Shown here piece after piece: positions 63,213 through 64,000 of a stretch of 64,000 nt of DNA. The notes below the pieces were generated by a model. It was not told the origin of the DNA, did not search any database, and was given only the letters and a program-made list of their open reading frames with translations. The translations under genes were made by a program, and so were the position numbers. The DNA comes from Bacteroidales bacterium (GTDB taxonomy: Bacteria; Bacteroidota; Bacteroidia; Bacteroidales; UBA10428), in assembly GCA_016926235.1 (NCBI GenBank), contig JAFGOZ010000524.1, forward strand, positions 65,365 through 129,364, in the 5' to 3' direction. Each line of letters opens with the position of its first letter. Position 1 is the first letter of the stretch.

Positions 63213-63412
63213 CCGTAATAAAATATCGATTAAGTTCCCACTTCCTATTAAAGATACAAAAAATATACGTAAAAATTACATATTTAGTTTGATGAAATAA
63301 ATCATCTTTTGATAAAACCAAAAAAATAATGGATTAATCACTCTAATAACGTGAAGAGGATATGAAAGTAGGATATTATTTAAAATAGTGTATTGAAATA
63401 TCATATTTTTGT

Positions 63413-63420
63413 TAAATTTG
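63413..63420 (+). promoter_or_regulatory. Putative -7 promoter element upstream of the tRNA-Leu units
   Basis: TAAATTTG fits TAnnTTTG, with ATTG 17 bp upstream as a possible -33 element. Transcription from near 63427 would carry the structured leader into the first tRNA-Leu. Confidence 0.45.
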
Positions 63421-63456
63421 CGCCACAAAATAAGTTCTGAAAATTTTTTAATAATA

Positions 63457-63563
63457 CAGAGTAAGAGTGGGATTTGAGAATGTATAAAAGGAATATCCTC
63501 ACTCTCCGACCTCACTCTCACTCTGTACTTGCCCAGATGGTGGAACCTTTAGCTCCCACCATC
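63457..63563 (+). repeat. tRNA-Leu leader unit 1 (inverted repeat and tRNA-like hairpin)
   Basis: CAGAGTAAGAGTGGG (63457-63471) is near-complementary to CCTCACTCTCACTCTG (63510-63525). After five bases comes GCCCAGATGGTGGAA (63531-63545), identical to the first 15 bases of the downstream tRNA-Leu. GATGGTGG (63536-63543) pairs with CCACCATC (63556-63563) around a 12-nt loop AACCTTTAGCTC. The element lies exactly 100 nt before the tRNA 5' end. Confidence 0.8.
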
Positions 63564-63630
63564 CAGATTTGAGAATTATTTGTTTTTAAGAGTTCTTTAA
63601 ATTTTTATAGAGTTTTTCTTATAAGTATAT

Positions 63631-63716
63631 GCCCAGATGGTGGAATTGGTAGACACACCAGCTTGAGGGGCTGGCGCCCGTTAAAGGGTGTGCAAGTTCG
63701 AATCTTGTTCTGGGCA
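63631..63716 (+). tRNA. tRNA-Leu (anticodon GAG)
   Basis: Class II tRNA of 86 nt with 7-bp acceptor stem GCCCAGA/TCTGGGC, discriminator A, anticodon loop TTGAGGG (anticodon GAG at 63665-63667), a long variable arm (CGCCCGTTAAAGGGTGT) and TTCGAAT in the T loop. The 3' CCA is not encoded. It reads CUC/CUU codons. Confidence 0.96.
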
Positions 63717-63724
63717 CATGAATT

Positions 63725-63845
63725 AGAGTGAGAGTGAGACTAGAGAATAAGGAGGTTTATTAAGATGTTTCTCACTCTCAAGTCTCACTCTCAAGTCTCA
63801 CTCTCACTCTCAACTTGCCCGGATGGCGGTACCTTTAGCTCCCGC
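63725..63845 (+). repeat. tRNA-Leu leader unit 2 (inverted repeat and tRNA-like hairpin)
   Basis: Perfect 16-bp inverted repeat AGAGTGAGAGTGAGAC (63725-63740) and its complement (63795-63810), between them extra CTCACTCTCAAGT repeats. Six bases later comes GCCCGGATGGCGGTA (63817-63831), 13 of 15 identical to the next tRNA. GATGGCGG pairs with CCGCCATC around TACCTTTAGCTC. It lies 99 nt before the tRNA 5' end. Confidence 0.8.
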
Positions 63846-63915
63846 CATCAATCTATGGGTATGTTTTTCTTCGCATGTTCTTTGTATTTGTAACATTAAA
63901 TAATGTTTTAGACAA

Positions 63916-63999
63916 GCCCAGATGGCGGAATTGGTAGACGCGCTAGTTTCAGGGACTAGTGTACGCAAGTACGTGCAGGTTCGAGTCCTGTTCTGGGCA
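63916..63999 (+). tRNA. tRNA-Leu (anticodon CAG)
   Basis: 84 nt, acceptor GCCCAGA/TCTGGGC, discriminator A at 63999, anticodon loop TTCAGGG (anticodon CAG at 63950-63952), variable arm GTACGCAAGTACGT and T loop TTCGAGT. It is complete, ending one base before the window edge. A TTTG-(about 19)-TAATGTTTT arrangement just upstream may be its own promoter. Confidence 0.95.
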
Positions 64000-64000
64000 C

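Larger units (their letters stand above)
63213..63630. other. Non-coding region with the leader of the first tRNA-Leu
   Basis: 418 bp with no gene. The left part (63213-63400) is featureless AT-rich DNA that must hold the promoter of the pentapeptide gene. The right part holds a promoter-like element (63413-63420), an inverted repeat (63457-63471 with 63510-63525) and a tRNA-like hairpin (63536-63563). Confidence 0.6.

Noticed and set aside
63531..63566. Truncated tRNA pseudogenes
   Set aside because: Only the first 15 bases match the tRNA; the rest folds back as a hairpin rather than continuing as a tRNA, so a plain broken copy does not explain it.
63531..63845. Conserved peptide Cys-Pro-Asp-Gly-Gly-Thr-Phe-Ser-Ser in the tRNA leader hairpins
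   Set aside because: Most differences in this frame are synonymous, but the same changes are explained by keeping the stem paired; no start codon, stop position or ribosome site is conserved.

Overview
The window is AT-rich chromosomal DNA from a member of the Bacteroidota, most probably a free-living Bacteroidales/Marinilabiliales-like lineage. The evidence is: type IX secretion (T9SS) sorting domains of both the A type (C-termini of four-digit loci at 21.5, 24.5 and 47.2 kb) and the gliding-associated CHU_C/B type (53.3 kb); a BT_3928-family DoxX protein; a DUF1015 gene after serC-serA; a TPR-bearing LytS-type kinase with a LytTR regulator; and recurrent TAnnTTTG promoter elements with few Shine-Dalgarno sites. 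I cannot name a genus. No prophage, complete insertion sequence or CRISPR array was seen.

Layout. 0-5.3 kb: a cut-off peptide ABC permease, a DoxX-type membrane protein and tmk on the minus strand, diverging from folP, the c-di-AMP synthase gene cdaA and an MscS-type channel on the plus strand. 5.3-13.4 kb (minus): plsY, pckA, ppdK, corA, proS, with clear hairpin terminators after ppdK and pckA. 13.8-25.7 kb: an envelope and secretion block: a Tyr/Ser-rich lipoprotein, an OmpP1/FadL-like barrel, small secreted proteins, a tandem SGNH esterase, a T9SS-exported PHP-domain protein, a BIG2 lipoprotein and a YCF48-type propeller. 25.9-28.7 kb: a two-component pair. 28.9-34.2 kb (plus): gapN, several small lipoproteins or membrane proteins, a hydrolase-TPR lipoprotein and a methyltransferase. 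34.2-39.6 kb (minus): lepB-dapB, then the classic thrS-infC-rpmI-rplT set, with infC starting at an AUA codon. 39.9-45.7 kb (plus): a DPP IV-like peptidase and serC-serA-DUF1015. 45.7-56.5 kb: secreted and surface proteins (SUMF1-like, LprI-like, CotH with T9SS tail, gliding-type giant protein), interrupted by yggS and a DHODH-like gene. 56.6-59 kb: pyk and xerD, divergent. 59.7-63.2 kb: PKD lipoprotein, papain-like lipoprotein and pentapeptide-repeat lipoprotein. 63.4-64 kb: two tRNA-Leu genes, each with its own structured leader.

How they work together. Housekeeping functions dominate. Enzymes of the PEP/pyruvate node (pckA, ppdK, pyk, gapN) are all present, as are serine synthesis, lipid acylation, leader peptidase and translation genes. 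The accessory part is mostly cell-surface: lipoproteins and T9SS cargo for degrading or binding polymers.

The least ordinary material is non-coding. The two tRNA-Leu genes each follow a roughly 260-275 bp unit containing a long inverted repeat and a hairpin whose 5' arm copies the 5' end of the tRNA it precedes. A candidate structured leader precedes corA. A decaying 21-bp tandem array follows a small secreted-protein gene, in phase with it just past its UGA stop. Several families of intergenic palindromes and short tandem repeats occur as diverged copies far apart in the window.
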